Source: Boesenbergia rotunda
Lineage: Eukaryota > Streptophyta > Magnoliopsida > Zingiberales > Zingiberaceae
DNA length: 64,000 nt
NCBI GenBank assembly: GCA_024364735.1
Contig: JAGFNQ010002314.1
Location: 275,520-339,519 of the forward strand
Direction: 5' to 3'
Below, piece by piece: positions 61,571-64,000 of the stretch. Numbering within the stretch: the stretch's first letter is position 1; each line of letters starts with the position of its first letter. The notes under the pieces were generated by a model that was given only the letters and a program-made list of their open reading frames with translations, did not search any database and was not told the origin of the DNA. A program made the position numbers and the translations under genes.

Positions 61571-62414
61571 TGTTGGTGCTTGGATGGCTAGAGAGGGGCG
61601 GTGAATGTAACCAGACACTCAAAATAATTGCGCTTTGAACTTCTCTGCGATCAGGGTTAGCAGCAGCGAAAATAACACCAAAACAGGAAGAACAAAACAA
61701 AGACAGGAAACAAACTGACGCTAACAAGATGGTTTACAAGGTTCGGAGATAACTTGCCCCTACTCCTTGGCGTGCCCGTAAGGTGGGCGATCCCTTGATC
61801 GTCCACAGATCACGCCCCGGTGAACCCGGATAAACTGGAGCCTTCTTCTCGGTGGAGAAACCTCTCCACAATCGCCTCAGTATGATAGAAGTTGAATGCA
61901 CGAGACAACAAGAAGGAAACCTCTCAGATACACAACAGCGCTCAAGAATGAAGTTTACACAGAGAGCTTAAACCACAGCCAAAACCCCCAGCAACAACCT
62001 TTGCCTATTTTTCTATTCGTTCTCTCTTTGCTCCTCTACATCTCACCTCCTTCTTAAGCCCCTGATCAACGTTGCCAGGTTCCATCAGCACCACTGAGCA
62101 CAGCCTGAGCCCACTGACCTCCTTGAGCACTCAGTTCACTGAAGACCTCTTCAGCTGAGCCTCCGTCAGTTGCCAGCCGCGCCTTCGTCAGTTGCCAGTC
62201 GCGCCAGACGCCCGTTGAATCCTGAGAAGAGAAAAGAGCCAAACCTGCTCCATGGAAAGTCCCCAGTTGACTCTCCTCCATTGTTTGAATCACCTGCACA
62301 CTTATCAGGAGCTTAGCAAAGCATATCAAATGTAATCAGTAATGTATCAGTGTATCAGACGAGAAAACAGACGCGATCAGAAACTTCTGACAGCGTATTT
62401 GAATTAAAGTTCAG

Positions 62415-62960
62415 CTTCTGATCGGTCATCGGACCGATCAGAGTGAACCCTGATCGGCCACCAGACCGATCAGGATAGGATCAGACCGATCAGGCTCCAG
62501 CCTGATCGGTCCACAGTGAGAAAGCTGGAATCGCGACTTCGAGTGATCGGTCACCAGATCAATCATAGGTCGTGGATTGGTCACCAGACCGATCCATCGC
62601 TTTGCTGAGTGTTTCTCCAGCTTCGCAGGCCAACCTCACTGATCGGTCACCAGACCGATCAGGTTGTGTCCTGATTGGTCTGAGGATCGATCAGGGCACT
62701 CCCTGACCGATCAGGGTCCAGCTTGATCAGTCATAATGAGGAAGCTGCGATGTTTGATCGGTCCAGCAGACCGATCAAGAGTTTCTCCCCAAGGCTATTG
62801 ACTTCTCCCTGATCGTTCACCAGAACGATCAGGAGCTCAACAGAAATCTTTCTGTTCTCTCCCTAATCGGTCACCATACCGATCAGCCTCCTCTGGATCG
62901 GTCACCAGATCGATCCACAACAGGAGTTCGTGTCAATCTCCCTGATCGATCACCAGACCA
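62415..62960 (-). repeat. Cluster of GATCGGTC...GACCGATC palindromes
   Basis: A dozen or so 20-24 bp inverted repeats of the type GATCGGTCACCAGACCGATC, several with paired changes (GATCGTTC...GAACGATC). Located in U3, between the stem-loop array and the LTR promoter region. Confidence 0.9.
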
Positions 62961-63059
62961 ATCCAGAGACTTCCAATTCAACCCTAAGTCAAGAGAACGA
63001 CCTCCCTAGCCCTGTCTGACTCGTGCTCAGTCCCTCGGACCAAGACTCCGTGCCCAGCT

Positions 63060-63390
63060 TCACTCACCGGGACTTCATTCAACCTAGCTTCCCAAGCTAG
63101 GACCTGGCTTCACTCACCAGGATTTCAGTCACTTGGCTTCACTCACCGGGACTCGGCTTCACTAACCGGGATTTCAACCTAGCTTCCCTCACTAGGATTT
63201 CAATCACCTGGCTTCACTCACCAGGACCTGGCTTCACTCACCGGGATTTCAACCTAGCTTCACTCACTAGGATTTCAATCACCTGGCTTCACTCACCAGG
63301 ACCCCGCTTCACTCACCGAGATTTCAACCTAGTCCCACTAGGTCTTTTCCAATTCACCTAGTCCCACTAAGTGTGCCTAGTCCCACTAGG
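63060..63390 (-). repeat. CCTGG...CCAGG / CCTAG...CTAGG stem-loop array
   Basis: Tandem units such as CCTGGCTTCACTCACCAGG and CCTAGCTTCCCTCACTAGG with ATTTCAA spacers. Counterpart of the CCTAGC...GCTAGG array in the 13,956 element. Confidence 0.85.
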
Positions 63391-63507
63391 TCTTTTCTAA
63401 TGCCAGCGTGCGATCTCCCGATCCACCTAGACTTAACCCGAATTCATTCAACCAAACTTAAATCGTTGTCAACACCAAAACAACAACCGGGCCAGACTGC
63501 ATCAACA

Positions 63508-64000
63508 ATCTTCCCCTTTTTGTTGTTTGACAATCCCGATTTAAGTTTAGGTATTAGATCAATTGAAGTCCATTCAATTATCATAAGGGAATCAAGATCC
63601 TCCTCCTACAATGATGAACCCTAAACTTAATCAACCATTCTCTCCCCCTTTGTCAAACATCGAAAAGGGTATGGTTATTAAGTTTAAACACACTCCCCCT
63701 TAAACAAGGGTCTCTCCCCAAAATGATCAAAGGTAATTATAAATTGCATATGAAAACATATACAGAATAATATCATGGTCAAACATGTATATGTTTCATA
63801 TGACAAGTAAGTAATGCAGCTCTATCAGACTGATGATTGATATAGAAAAATTTCTGATTTATCTATGAACTATCAGTTTTCAGAAAAATTTCTGTAGTTC
63901 TAATTCGTTCAAGATCAGACTGTATTAACAATTGAAATTCAATAACAGGGGTGTAGACTTCACTGATAGTTGACATTTCAGAAAAATTTCTGAACCATGG
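63508..64000 (-). mobile_element. 3' internal end of element D, running off the window
   Basis: Non-coding AT-rich sequence with CTCCCCCTT repeats (minus AAGGGGGAG, near 63,640 and 63,690) and an AGAAAAATTTCTG palindrome at 63,845, 63,891 and 63,981. Same layout as 15,494-17,700. Whether it has genes cannot be seen here. Confidence 0.65.

Larger units (their letters stand above)
61571..63507 (-). mobile_element. LTR of element D (3' LTR, minus strand)
   Basis: 1937 bp, TGTTGGTGC...GCATCAACA, followed by minus-strand purine tract AAAAAGGGGAAGAT (63,508 on). Hairpin CAAGG...CCTTG at 61,737-61,769 is followed (minus strand) by TAAACC. GATCGGTC...GACCGATC palindromes fill 62,415-62,960 and CCTGG...CCAGG / CCTAG...CTAGG stem-loops 63,060-63,390. 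Its block order matches the other structured LTRs. Confidence 0.82.

Noticed and set aside
62415..62960. CRISPR-like array of regularly repeated palindromes
   Set aside because: Spacing is irregular, spacers are themselves repeated, units are diverged, and the context is a plant LTR.

Overview
This window looks like nuclear DNA of a flowering plant, probably a monocot. I lean towards a Zingiberales-like genome from the style of the repeats, but cannot prove it. It is mostly LTR retrotransposons nested in one another, with two intact protein-coding genes in a short gene island at about 49.0-58.3 kb. No bacterial or organellar genes were seen.

Region 1-28.27 kb is one nested stack. The outermost layer is a degenerate Ty3/gypsy element of Tat type (integrase 23.56-24.78 kb, an 86-bp satellite-like array 24.95-27.16 kb, 3' LTR 27,577-28,265). 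A broken Ty1-copia element lies inside it (11,971-23,528). That copia is itself interrupted twice. A 7.19-kb gag-only element on the minus strand (13,956-21,142) has target-site duplication (TSD) GGCAA. A three-LTR complex (1-11,970) carries a nearly intact CRM-like chromovirus (4,884-10,206, TSD TTCAC) just after the TATA box of its middle LTR. A solo LTR (25,408-26,562, TSD CCATC) sits in the satellite array.

Region 28.27-49 kb is AT-rich sequence with an old solo LTR holding a SINE (32,609-32,834, 16-bp TSD). It also holds a DNA-transposon-like element (33,868-47,164) split by two gag-only LTR elements (34,569-40,652 and 40,726-47,130). Each of those carries a solo LTR inside one of its own LTRs (37,933-40,011, TSD GAGAA; 40,751-42,428, TSD GTTTG). 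A long inverted-repeat element follows at about 47.7-48.6 kb.

Region 49.0-58.3 kb holds a BREVIS RADIX family gene (plus strand, five coding exons, 341 aa) and a PMT/QUASIMODO-type putative methyltransferase (minus strand, seven coding exons, 585 aa). They converge, with stop codons only 207 bp apart. Upstream are a non-autonomous hAT element (58,601-59,506, TSD TGTAAAAC), an unassigned stretch, and the 3' part of another LTR element running off the window end (61,571-64,000, minus strand).

The most interesting signal is shared RNA-like structure in the LTRs of at least five element families that carry gag or no recognisable gene, and never pol here. About 110-170 bp before the LTR 3' end there is a hairpin whose stem changes in compensating fashion (CTTGG/CCAAG, CGTGG/CCACG, CAAGG/CCTTG), followed by GTAAA or GTAAAC. 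U3 regions carry family-specific arrays of palindromes (GGCGCC, GTCGAC, GATCGGTC/GACCGATC) and CCTRG/CYAGG stem-loops. The purine tract, tRNA-Met primer site and gag type suggest Sirevirus-like Ty1-copia parasites.
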